Source of the DNA: Streptomyces sp. TSRI0281
GTDB taxonomy: Bacteria; Actinomycetota; Actinomycetes; Streptomycetales; Streptomycetaceae
NCBI RefSeq assembly: GCF_001905125.1
Contig: NZ_LWLE01000035.1
Coordinates: 130,749 to 194,748, forward strand
Length of the DNA: 64,000 nucleotides
Direction of reading: 5' to 3'
The notes beneath the pieces were generated by a model, which did no database searches, was not told the DNA's origin, and saw only the letters and a list, made by a program, of their open reading frames with translations. This document shows positions 1-7,055 of the stretch, in pieces; within the stretch, counting starts at the first letter, position 1, and each line of letters starts with the position of its first letter. The position numbers and the translations under genes were made by a program.

Positions 1-516
1 TCGGCGGCCGGTGAGGCCGAGGGGCCGTACAACCTGCTCACCTCGTTCGACCCGATCGGGTGCGCGGCCGGTGACTCCGAGGGGCTCACCCCCGCGCTGG
101 AATCCGCCGTACCGCTGGCCGCCCGGGGCGCCACCGTGGTCCTGACCGGCTGGGGTCCGCCCGAGAGGTGTGCCACCGCGGCGGTGCTGCGGGTGGCGGC
201 CCGGCTGGCCGGTCCGTCGAGCGCTCCGCGTTCCGGTGGCTGGCGGGCGGCCCGGCGCGACGACCTGGAGGACGTGGCTTCGCGGGCCGGGCTGAGACCG
301 GACGGCTCGGGGCGGGTGTCGTGCCCGTTCGGGTACGCGGACCTGGACAGCGCGGCGCGCGGACTGCTGTCCACCGGACTGTTCGACGCGGCGCTCCGGG
401 CGACGGACCGTGCCCGGGTGAAGGAGGAGGTCGCGGAGGCGCTGCATCCGTATCGGCGGCCGGACGGCACGGTGTGGATGCCGAACGTGTTCCGCTACCT
501 GGTGTGCGTGGCCTGA
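1..516 (+). CDS. SAM-dependent methyltransferase-like protein, C-terminal part (5' end outside window)
   Basis: The reading frame is already open at base 1 and ends with TGA at 514-516, so only about 171 C-terminal residues are present. The segment around residues 16-57 (SFDPIGCAAGDSEG, then a hydrophobic strand GATVVLTGWGPPERC) resembles the later beta strands of a class I methyltransferase Rossmann fold, where an aspartate-containing strand is followed by a glycine-rich turn. The tail YRRPDGTVWMPNVFRYLVC is typical of methyltransferase domain proteins. The SAM-binding glycine motif would lie upstream and is not visible, so substrate and catalytic competence cannot be judged. It converges on ftsH, which is on the other strand 92 bp away. 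The family call is an inference from the fold-like pattern. Confidence 0.55.
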   Translation, partial: SAAGEAEGPYNLLTSFDPIGCAAGDSEGLTPALESAVPLAARGATVVLTGWGPPERCATAAVLRVAARLAGPSSAPRSGGWRAARRDDLEDVASRAGLRPDGSGRVSCPFGYADLDSAARGLLSTGLFDAALRATDRARVKEEVAEALHPYRRPDGTVWMPNVFRYLVCVA

Positions 517-608
517 CCCCCGGCGCACCCGACCGCACACCCGACCGCACGCCCACCGCACAGCGACTCACCCCGGCGCAGACACCGGCGTGGCCCTCGC
601 CGTGATCG
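517..608. repeat. short tandem repeats between convergent genes
   Basis: The 92-bp gap between the convergent methyltransferase-like gene and ftsH contains imperfect tandem copies of a roughly 11-bp unit around CACCCGACCG, at about 527-560. No strong hairpin terminator is evident. It may simply be low-complexity intergenic DNA. Confidence 0.4.
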
Positions 609-2543
609 TCAGGAGGAGGAATCGCCGCCCGGCTTGGCCGGCCGGGCGATGCCGGCCGCCCGGTAGGCCGCCGCTTCGTCCAGGGTCTCGTTCGCCAGCA
701 GCGCCTCGGCCAGTGAGTCGAGCTTGTCCCGGTTCCCGCGCAGCAGGCTGCAGGCCTCCTCGTAGCACTCGTCGACGATGCGGCGCATCTCGGCGTCGAC
801 GGTGTCGAGGGTGGCGGGCGCCGCGGAGAGCCCGTACGCCTGCTGGGCGTCGGCGGGGATGGCGGTGAGGCGGCCGATCCTGTCGCTCATGCCCCACCGT
901 CCGACCATGCCGCGCGCCAGGCCGGTGACCTGTTCCAGGTCGCTCTCCGCGCCGGTGGTGACCACGTCGTACACCACCCGTTCCGCCGCCATGCCGCCCA
1001 GAGCGCCGATGATCCGCCCGCGCAGATACTCCTCGGTGTACGCGTACTTGTCGGCGTCCGGGGTCGAGAGGGTGACGCCGAGGGCGCGGCCGCGCGGCAC
1101 GATGGTGATCTTGCGGACCGGGTCGGCGCCGGGCTGGAGCATGCCGAGCAGCGCGTGGCCGCTCTCGTGGTACGCGGTACGGCGGCGCTCCTCGGCGGGC
1201 ATGACGAGCGGGCGCTCCGCCCCGAGCTGGACCTTCTCCAGGGCGTCGGAGAAGTCGGACCGACCGACCTCGGACTGTTTGCGCTTGACGGCGAGCAGGG
1301 CGGCCTCGTTGGCCAGGTTGGCGAGGTCGGCGCCGGTCATGCCGGGGGTCGTCCGGGCGACCTGGGCGAGGCTGACGTCCTCGGCGAGCGGGATGCTCCG
1401 GGTGTGGATCCGCAGGATCGCTTCCCGGCCGTCCTTGTCCGGCGGGCTGACCTGGACGATCCGGTCGAAGCGGCCGGGCCGGGTGAGGGCGGGGTCCAGG
1501 ACGTCGGCGCGGTTGGTGGCGGCGAGGACGACGACGCCCTCGGAGCCGGAGAAGCCGTCCATCTCGGTGAGGATCTGGTTGAGGGTCTGTTCGCGTTCGT
1601 CGTGGCCGCCCATGCCGGAGCCGCCGCCGCGGGCCCGGCCGATGGTGTCGATCTCGTCGATGAAGACGATGGCGGGGGCGACCTTGCGGGCCTCGGCGAA
1701 GAGCTCCCGTACCCGGCCGGCTCCGACGCCGACGATCATCTCGATGAACTCGGAGGCCGAGGCGGAGAAGAACGGCACCCCCGCCTCACCGGCCACGGCG
1801 CGGGCAAGCAGCGTCTTGCCGGTGCCGGGCGGGCCCGCGAGCAGAACACCGCCGGGCATCCGGGCGCCCATTTTCGCGTACTCCTGCGGGTTCTTGAGGA
1901 AGTCGACGACATCGTTCAGTTCGCCCTCGACCTCGTCGATTCCGGCCACGTCCTCGAAGGTGGTGCGCTTGCTCCCTTCGAGCTCGACCGGCTTGGGCGG
2001 GGGCTTGCGTCCGAGACCGGCCATCCCGCCGCCGAGACCGCCGCGCATCCGCCGGGCGATGAACACCCACAGCAGGACGAGCAACAGCATCGGGGCGAGC
2101 GAGATCAGCAGGTTGGCCAGGAAGCTGCGCTGCTGCACGACCGGTTCGGCGGTGACGGTGACGTCGTCCTTGGTCAGTTCGGCCCAGAGGTGGTCGTCGG
2201 CGAAGGCGGGCCGCTGGGTGGTGAACTTGCTGTACTTGTCGTCCCCGCCGGGGAGCTTGGCCTCCTTCTTCAGCTGCCCCTGGATGGCATCGCCCTTGGA
2301 GTAGATCTTCGAGACGTTGCCCGCGGTGACCTGCTTGCTGAACTCGGTGTACGCGATGGTCGGCTCGTCGTCACCGTTGAAGAAGGACAGCACCAGGTTG
2401 GCGATCAGATAGACGGCCAGGGCGGTGAGCAGCAGTCCGCCCCAGCCGCCCGGCATCTTGCGGCCGGGGGGCGGGGGCGGGGGCGCGCCTTCGGAGCGCC
2501 ATGGCTGGTCCGTTCGATCGCGCGGAGGTACGGGGTTGGTCAC
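609..2543 (-). CDS. ftsH: ATP-dependent zinc metalloprotease FtsH
   Basis: Membrane-anchored AAA protease that unfolds and degrades membrane and cytosolic proteins. The 644-residue protein has a proline-rich N-terminus, a first membrane helix at about 30-50, an extracytoplasmic FtsH-type domain, and a second helix at about 141-160. The AAA module follows, with Walker A GPPGTGKT near 233 and Walker B VFIDEID near 293. The peptidase motif HESGH (HExxH, two zinc ligands and catalytic Glu) is near 458. I chose the GTG at 2543 because AGGAG lies 6-8 bases upstream; the frame stays open to 2690 but the extra residues are low-complexity and lack a ribosome site. Streptomycetes can carry more than one FtsH; whether this is the major copy cannot be decided here. 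It is divergent from the yhf cluster, sharing a 176-bp intergenic region with yhfZ. Confidence 0.93.
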   Translation of the reverse strand: MTNPVPPRDRTDQPWRSEGAPPPPPPGRKMPGGWGGLLLTALAVYLIANLVLSFFNGDDEPTIAYTEFSKQVTAGNVSKIYSKGDAIQGQLKKEAKLPGGDDKYSKFTTQRPAFADDHLWAELTKDDVTVTAEPVVQQRSFLANLLISLAPMLLLVLLWVFIARRMRGGLGGGMAGLGRKPPPKPVELEGSKRTTFEDVAGIDEVEGELNDVVDFLKNPQEYAKMGARMPGGVLLAGPPGTGKTLLARAVAGEAGVPFFSASASEFIEMIVGVGAGRVRELFAEARKVAPAIVFIDEIDTIGRARGGGSGMGGHDEREQTLNQILTEMDGFSGSEGVVVLAATNRADVLDPALTRPGRFDRIVQVSPPDKDGREAILRIHTRSIPLAEDVSLAQVARTTPGMTGADLANLANEAALLAVKRKQSEVGRSDFSDALEKVQLGAERPLVMPAEERRRTAYHESGHALLGMLQPGADPVRKITIVPRGRALGVTLSTPDADKYAYTEEYLRGRIIGALGGMAAERVVYDVVTTGAESDLEQVTGLARGMVGRWGMSDRIGRLTAIPADAQQAYGLSAAPATLDTVDAEMRRIVDECYEEACSLLRGNRDKLDSLAEALLANETLDEAAAYRAAGIARPAKPGGDSSS

Positions 2544-2692
2544 GCGCGCTCCTCTGCCGACGGCCACTGCTGGCGACATTAGGGGAGAAACAGCACCAAA
2601 GCCTCTGGAGGGGCGACCCAGGGGCCCAGGAGGGGGACGCGAGCGGGCCTGTCCCGGCCGCCTCGCATCACCGGGTGAACTCCTTGCCAATA

Positions 2693-2718
2693 TCCAGAAT
2701 CCTGTTTACTGTTCTTTT
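2693..2718 (+). promoter_or_regulatory. AT-rich motif copy A, immediately upstream of yhfZ; candidate YhfZ operator
   Basis: The 26-bp stretch ending two bases before the yhfZ start matches 20 of 26 positions with a second stretch upstream of yhfY (3722-3747). The shared core is AATCCTG, then TTA, TGTT and TTT at identical spacing. It is strikingly AT-rich for this genome. Its position over the start of the regulator gene would suit autoregulation. Binding is inferred. Confidence 0.5.
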
Positions 2719-2719
2719 C

Positions 2720-3658
2720 GTGAACGTTTTCGATGACCGCTTCCTCACACGGAACGGCCTCGCCGCCCGGCAGCTCGCGGTCCTGCTGCTCAACCACGAG
2801 CCGGACACCCGGCTGCCCCGGGTGCGCGACTTCGCCGAGGAGCTGGGCTGCGGAAACGGCACGGTCCAGGCCGCGCTGCAGCTCCTGGAGGAATCCGGGG
2901 CCATCGAGACGACCGCCCGGGGTCACCTCGGCACCTTCCTCGTCCGCTCGGACCGCTCCATACTCTGGCGGCTCTCCGGCCTCGGCACACTGCTCGCCGC
3001 GATGCCCCTGCCGTACTCCCGTCGGTACGAGGGCCTGGCGACCGGGCTGCGCAGCGCCTTCGAGGAGGCCGGCGCCCCCTTCGCCATCACGTTCATGCGA
3101 GGCGCCGGAGCCCGTACCGCCGCGCTGCTCGAAGGAAAGGTCGACCTGGTCGTCCTGTCCCGCTTCGCGGCCGACCAGCTGATCTCCGAGCACCCGGTGG
3201 AGCTCGTCGCCGATCTGGGACCGGCCACCTACGTCGGCGCGCACGGCATGCTCGTGCGCCACGGTGTCGACCTCGACGCCCCCGGCCTGCGGGTCGCGGT
3301 CGACCACGCGTCGGAGGATCTGCGGATGCTCGTCGAGCGGGTCTTCGCCGGGCGCGAGGACGTCCGGTGGCGGGAAGCCTCGTACATGCAGCTGCGCGAT
3401 CTCTTCGCCCGCGACGAGGTCGACGCCACCGTCTGGAACCTGGACGAGGCGCAGGACCGGGTCGGATTCGGCGTCGATGTGCTCCCGCTGGGCGACGAGG
3501 TCACCCGCGAGCTGGCGCTGCGCAACTCCAGCGCGGCCATCATCGGCCGGACCGACGGGGCGAAGGCCCTGGCCGCCGTCCGGGACTCGCTCGACCTCTC
3601 CCTGATCACCTCACTCCAGAGCGAAGTACTGAGGGGCGAGCGCATGCCCTCGTACTGA
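2720..3658 (+). CDS. yhfZ: YhfZ-like GntR-type transcriptional regulator of the yhf cluster
   Basis: First gene of the yhf cluster, 312 residues from GTG 2720 (E. coli YhfZ is about 300). Residues about 15-70 form a winged helix-turn-helix (NHEPDTRLPRVRDFAEELGCG, then GTVQAALQLLEESGAIET) as in GntR-type regulators. The remainder resembles a periplasmic-binding-protein-like effector domain (two alpha/beta lobes with DLVVLSRFAADQL and LRVAVDHASEDLRM), matching the YhfZ C-terminal family. This implies a small-molecule ligand, unknown. The start was chosen by family length; there is no clear Shine-Dalgarno sequence, so initiation may be leaderless or slightly different. A hairpin at 3684-3707 separates it from yhfY, and AT-rich motif copies flank it, suggesting it controls both itself and the downstream genes. 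Confidence 0.82.
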   Translation: MNVFDDRFLTRNGLAARQLAVLLLNHEPDTRLPRVRDFAEELGCGNGTVQAALQLLEESGAIETTARGHLGTFLVRSDRSILWRLSGLGTLLAAMPLPYSRRYEGLATGLRSAFEEAGAPFAITFMRGAGARTAALLEGKVDLVVLSRFAADQLISEHPVELVADLGPATYVGAHGMLVRHGVDLDAPGLRVAVDHASEDLRMLVERVFAGREDVRWREASYMQLRDLFARDEVDATVWNLDEAQDRVGFGVDVLPLGDEVTRELALRNSSAAIIGRTDGAKALAAVRDSLDLSLITSLQSEVLRGERMPSY

Positions 3659-3683
3659 CTCCGGTCCGGCGGGGCGAGTGACC

Positions 3684-3707
3684 AAGGTCCGAACAGTTCG
3701 GGACCTT
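3684..3707 (+). terminator. hairpin between yhfZ and yhfY (terminator or attenuator)
   Basis: The arms AAGGTCCGAA and TTCGGGACCTT pair with one bulged base and a short loop. It lies 26 bp after the yhfZ stop and 15 bp before AT-rich motif copy B. It could end yhfZ transcription or attenuate read-through. There is no U-tract. Confidence 0.5.
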
Positions 3708-3721
3708 CGTCACCTTCAAAA

Positions 3722-3747
3722 TACAAAATCCTGGTTATTGTTGATTT
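3722..3747 (+). promoter_or_regulatory. AT-rich motif copy B, upstream of yhfY; candidate YhfZ operator
   Basis: Matches copy A (2693-2718) at 20 of 26 positions and also contains a perfect inverted repeat, AAAATC (3725-3730) and GATTTT (3743-3748), separated by 12 bp. It directly precedes the Shine-Dalgarno sequence AGGAGG of yhfY. Two similar AT-rich sites in an otherwise about 70% GC region, each upstream of a cluster gene, suggest operators of one regulator. Confidence 0.5.
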
Positions 3748-3760
3748 TAGGAGGATCACC

Positions 3761-4147
3761 ATGGACGACCAGCTCGCACTGCGGATCCAGCTCTTCCGTG
3801 ACGGTGGACAGGTCCGGCCCGAAGTGGCCGACTTCGTCACTGCCGAGCTGGCCGCCCTCGAAGCCGACGGCCGCACGGTCACCGAAGCGACCGCGGGCAT
3901 GCTCACCAGCCATCTGATGATGGCACTCACCCGGCTCCTGGACGGCGAGCCCATCGAGCAGTTCCTCACCGACGACCAGGTCGCCGCCGAACTGGCCGGA
4001 CATCCCGACGCCGTCGCCCGCGCCCGCGCCGTCTCCGCGCGCGCCCGGCGGGAACTCGGTGCGGCCCTCCCCGAGTCCGAGGTCAATTTCCTCGGCATGC
4101 ACCTCGCGGTCCTGGCCCAGCAGTCCCCCGCCACCCCCGCTTCCTGA
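3761..4147 (+). CDS. yhfY: PRD-domain protein, YhfY-like
   Basis: 128 residues with an excellent ribosome site (AGGAGG, 8 bp before ATG). The whole protein resembles a single PTS-regulation domain (PRD), an all-helical module. The C-terminal PESEVNFLGMHLAVLAQ has the characteristic acidic pair, hydrophobic helix and conserved histidine (GMHL) that phosphotransferase proteins phosphorylate in PRD regulators. No DNA-binding domain is attached, so it is a stand-alone PRD as in E. coli YhfY. It precedes yhfU by 64 bp. The PRD link hints at phosphorylation-dependent control by the sugar phosphotransferase system, but no PTS gene is in the window. The domain call is fairly secure; the function is inferred. 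Confidence 0.78.
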   Translation: MDDQLALRIQLFRDGGQVRPEVADFVTAELAALEADGRTVTEATAGMLTSHLMMALTRLLDGEPIEQFLTDDQVAAELAGHPDAVARARAVSARARRELGAALPESEVNFLGMHLAVLAQQSPATPAS

Positions 4148-4211
4148 CCACCGCACCCCCGCAGCCGGGATCACCTCGGCCGAACCACCTCACGAAGGAA
4201 GAAGGACAGCC

Positions 4212-4568
4212 ATGACGAAGATCCTCACCGGCGGCGTCGGCAAGATCGAGGTCACCGACACCATCAAGAAGCTGGGCATCGAGGGCATCGACGTCGTCGC
4301 CTCCAGCGACATGGACGCCGCGATGAAGCTCCGGGTGGGACAGGCCGACTACTACCTCGGCACCTGCCACACCGGGGCGGGCGCCTCACTCGGCGTGCTC
4401 GTGGGTCTGATGGGCGCCGCCGCCTGCCACACCTTCGGCCGCAGCGTCCCCACCGAGGACCAGGTCACCGCCCTGCTCGCCGACGGCAAGAAGGTCTTCG
4501 GCTTCTCGATGGACCAGATCGACACCATCGCCCCCCTCATGGCGCGCGCCATCGCCGCCCGCGGCTGA
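4212..4568 (+). CDS. yhfU: DUF2620 family protein YhfU
   Basis: 118 residues from ATG 4212, preceded by GAAGGAAGAAGGA. It matches my recollection of E. coli YhfU: the pattern MxAAMKxxxGxxDYYxGxCxTGAGA is visible at about residues 38-63 (DMDAAMKLRVGQADYYLGTC, then HTGAGASLG). The predicted alternating beta/alpha pattern is compatible with a small Rossmann-like fold such as PTS enzyme IIB, but the position of the IIB active-site cysteine after the first strand is occupied by Gly (ILTGGVG). The conserved cysteines lie elsewhere (GTCHTG, AACHTFG). The function is unknown. Close linkage to YhfT in both organisms suggests they act together, perhaps as a transport pair. Confidence 0.78.
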   Translation: MTKILTGGVGKIEVTDTIKKLGIEGIDVVASSDMDAAMKLRVGQADYYLGTCHTGAGASLGVLVGLMGAAACHTFGRSVPTEDQVTALLADGKKVFGFSMDQIDTIAPLMARAIAARG

Positions 4569-4615
4569 ACCCCAGCCACATTTCTTGATCATCCCGGGCA
4601 CGAAGGAGTGACCCA

Positions 4616-5950
4616 GTGAGTACCACACTCGCAGCCGGTGCCGGCCTCGATTTCACGCTGGCACAGCAGCTGACCGTGATAGCCCTCTGTGCGCTCACCG
4701 CGTACATCTCGCACATGGCGCTGGCCGTCTTCAACGACGGCGTACGACCGTTCCTCCTGGACTTCATCCAGGGGCGCACCACCCGCAGCGCCACGACGGC
4801 GGTCTCTTTCGGTCTCTCGGCCGGGTTCATCTTCGGACTCGGTGCACCGATGGCCCTCTCCACCGGTGTGCTGAACCCGTGGCTCCTCTTCCTGCCCACC
4901 GACATCCTCGGCATGCTGTCGCCGAAGAAGTGGCTCGCGCCGATCCTCGGCGGTGCCTGGGGCGCGGTGGTCGTCTTCGGGCTGAACGGCGCCAATAACG
5001 TGGCGCACGACCTGCCCGTCGACTTCATCACCGCGATGCAGCAGATGTCGACGCCGATCCTCTTCCTCTTCACGCTCTTCCCGGTGCTGGCCATCACCAA
5101 GCAGTTCGGCCGCAAGTGGGGCGGCCTCGCCGGTGTCCTCGAATTCGCCCTGGTCGTCATGACCATGAAGCTCTGGCCGAACATGTTCGCCGGAGCGCTC
5201 GCGATGGCCGTCGGCGTGCTGATGCTGATCGGGCTCGCCGTCGCCAAGGACCTGAGGCAGCGCAAGGCCGACAAGGCCGCGGGTGTCACCGAGCCCGTCC
5301 TCGACGACGACCCGATGGCCTCGCTCTTCAGCGCCAGCGCGGCCCGGCTGCGCAAGTACCTCCCCCTGTTCATGGTGCTGGGGGCCGGAGTCTGTGTGCT
5401 CGCACAGATGCACATATTCGGCGGCGGCGAGGCAACGAGCTTCCTGATCGCCAAGGGGCAGTACGCCGAAGCCGCCCAGGTCGACTTCTACCGGGTCTTC
5501 GGGTTCATCCCGCTGATCGCGACGACCGCCCTCGCCTCCGGCGCGTACGGCATCGCGGGCTTCACCCTCGTGTACCCCATCGGCTACCTGATGCCGAACC
5601 CGTTCGTCGCCGCGATCGTCGGCGCGCTGGTCTTCGCCCTTGAGGTACTGGCCCTCTCCTACATCGGCAAGGTCCTCGGCAAGCTGCCCAGCGTCCGCGA
5701 CTCCTCGGAGCACCTGCGCAGCGCGATCAGCGACACCCTCCAGCTGGCGATCCTCTTCGGTTCGCTGATGGCGGCCAACGCGATGGGCGGCGGGCTCGGC
5801 ATCCTCGTCGTCGGCGGGCTCTACCTGCTGAACGAGGCGATGGGCCGGCCGATCGTCCGGATGGCCGCGGCACCGGCCGCGGTGATCGTCGGCGGCATCC
5901 TCCTCAACCTCCTGTACTGGCTCGACCTGTTCACACCGATCAAGGGCTAG
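4616..5950 (+). CDS. yhfT: YhfT-like polytopic membrane protein, probable transporter
   Basis: 444 residues from GTG 4616 (GAAGGAG upstream). The protein is strongly hydrophobic with about ten to twelve membrane segments, for example ALCALTAYISHMALAVF near the N-terminus, ILFLFTLFPVLAI in the middle and MAAAPAAVIVGGILLNLLYWL at the C-terminus. A charged cytosolic loop lies at about 205-245. It is the YhfT family of unknown function; the architecture of re-entrant Gly/Pro-rich segments (GAPMALSTGVLNPW, NGANNVAHDLP) resembles substrate-translocating permeases such as PTS IIC proteins. The substrate is unknown. It follows yhfU by 47 bp and precedes an intergenic inverted repeat. Confidence 0.8.
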   Translation: MSTTLAAGAGLDFTLAQQLTVIALCALTAYISHMALAVFNDGVRPFLLDFIQGRTTRSATTAVSFGLSAGFIFGLGAPMALSTGVLNPWLLFLPTDILGMLSPKKWLAPILGGAWGAVVVFGLNGANNVAHDLPVDFITAMQQMSTPILFLFTLFPVLAITKQFGRKWGGLAGVLEFALVVMTMKLWPNMFAGALAMAVGVLMLIGLAVAKDLRQRKADKAAGVTEPVLDDDPMASLFSASAARLRKYLPLFMVLGAGVCVLAQMHIFGGGEATSFLIAKGQYAEAAQVDFYRVFGFIPLIATTALASGAYGIAGFTLVYPIGYLMPNPFVAAIVGALVFALEVLALSYIGKVLGKLPSVRDSSEHLRSAISDTLQLAILFGSLMAANAMGGGLGILVVGGLYLLNEAMGRPIVRMAAAPAAVIVGGILLNLLYWLDLFTPIKG

Positions 5951-5953
5951 GCC

Positions 5954-6035
5954 GTGTCCGCGGAGTTCCGCCCGGCCCGCGACGCCCGGCTCCCGACGCC
6001 CGGCCCGCGAGCGTACGGCGGAACTCCGCGGACAC
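5954..6035. repeat. perfect 19-bp inverted repeat with 44-bp loop between yhfT and php
   Basis: The arms 5954-5972 (GTGTCCGCGGAGTTCCGCC) and 6017-6035 are exact reverse complements. The intervening 44 bp contain two direct copies of GACGCCCGGC. It starts three bases after the yhfT stop and ends 52 bp before php. It could form a very stable mRNA hairpin (partial terminator, processing or mRNA-stability element) or be a remnant of a small mobile or repeat element. No clear target-site duplication was found. Confidence 0.75.
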
Positions 6036-6087
6036 CCCCCGGGCCCCCGGATCAGGTACGCGCCACCGCCAGGAAGGACCCCCCACG

Positions 6088-7053
6088 ATGAACAGCACCG
6101 CCTCGCACCCCGCCCCCCTTCTCCGTACCGTCGTCGGAGACCTCACCCCCGATTCCGTACGCGGCCCCGTCCTCGCCCACGAGCATCTGGTCCTGGACCT
6201 GGACCACAAGGGCGACGGCGCCGCCGTCCTCACCCCGGACCGGCACGCCGCCGCCGTCACCGCCGAACTGGCCGGACTCCGCGAGGAGTTCGGGCTGTCC
6301 CTGGTCATCGAGCTGACCTGCCGCGGCATGGGCCGCGACGTGGAGACGCTGGCCCGGATCGCCCGGGATGCCCAGGTCGCCGTCGTCGCCGCGACCGGCT
6401 GGTACTACGAGCCGTTCCACACCCCCGAGATCGACGACAGCAGCGTCGAACAGCTCACCGGCACCCTCGTCCGCGAGATCCACGGCGGCATCGGCGCCAC
6501 CGGAGTCCGTCCCGGGGTCCTCGGCGAGATCGGCAGCCACGGCGACACCCCGACGGCGCCCGAGACCAAGGTGCTGCGCGCCAGTGCGCGGGCCGCCGTC
6601 ACCACCGGGCTCTCCGTCGCCACCCATGCCCAGCTCGGCCGCGGGGGCCTGGCCCAGCTGGACCTGCTCACCGCCGAGGGCCTGCCCCCGCAGCGGATCT
6701 CGATCGGTCACCAGGACCTGCTCGACGACCCGGCCGTGCACCGGGAACTGGCGGCGAGCGGTGCGTACGTCGCCTTCGACACCGTCGGCAAGGACAGCTA
6801 CCAGAGCGACGACACCCGGCTGCGGCTGCTGCTCGCCCTGCTGGAGGCCGGCCACGCCGACCGGGTACTGCTCAGCTGCGACATCTCCCGCCACGGCTAT
6901 CTGACCACCGAGGGCGGCCAGGGGTACGGGCACCTCTTCCACAGCTTCCTTCCCGAGGCACGCGCGGCCGGTGTGGACGAGGACCTGATCGACCTGATGA
7001 CCCGCCGCAATCCGCTGCGCTTCCTCACGGGCGCGAGCGTCGAGGAGATCTGA
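6088..7053 (+). CDS. php: phosphotriesterase-homology protein (amidohydrolase superfamily), Php/YhfV
   Basis: 321 residues; AGGAAGGA precedes ATG 6088. A binuclear-metal TIM-barrel hydrolase of the phosphotriesterase family. Visible ligands are H31 and H33 (AHEHLVLD), H180 (SVATHAQ), H208 (IGHQDL) and D265 (SCDISRHG). E147 (LGEIGSHG) stands where true phosphotriesterases carry the carbamylated lysine; a glutamate at this place is known for E. coli PHP and for lactonase-like or unassigned relatives. Phosphotriesterase activity should therefore not be assumed; lactone, ester or amide hydrolysis is possible. yhfS begins two bases after the stop, so the two are probably translationally coupled. 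Confidence 0.88.
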   Translation: MNSTASHPAPLLRTVVGDLTPDSVRGPVLAHEHLVLDLDHKGDGAAVLTPDRHAAAVTAELAGLREEFGLSLVIELTCRGMGRDVETLARIARDAQVAVVAATGWYYEPFHTPEIDDSSVEQLTGTLVREIHGGIGATGVRPGVLGEIGSHGDTPTAPETKVLRASARAAVTTGLSVATHAQLGRGGLAQLDLLTAEGLPPQRISIGHQDLLDDPAVHRELAASGAYVAFDTVGKDSYQSDDTRLRLLLALLEAGHADRVLLSCDISRHGYLTTEGGQGYGHLFHSFLPEARAAGVDEDLIDLMTRRNPLRFLTGASVEEI

Positions 7054-7055
7054 CC

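Noticed and set aside
778..2304. Long plus-strand open frame opposite ftsH (and similar long frames opposite smc, glnD, amtB and recG)
   Set aside because: Arg/Ser-rich translations typical of antisense frames in GC-rich genes; no ribosome site, no recognisable domain, and the opposite strand encodes a clear conserved protein.
5954..6035. Insertion sequence between yhfT and php
   Set aside because: Only 82 bp with no transposase and no clear target duplication; kept as an inverted repeat instead.
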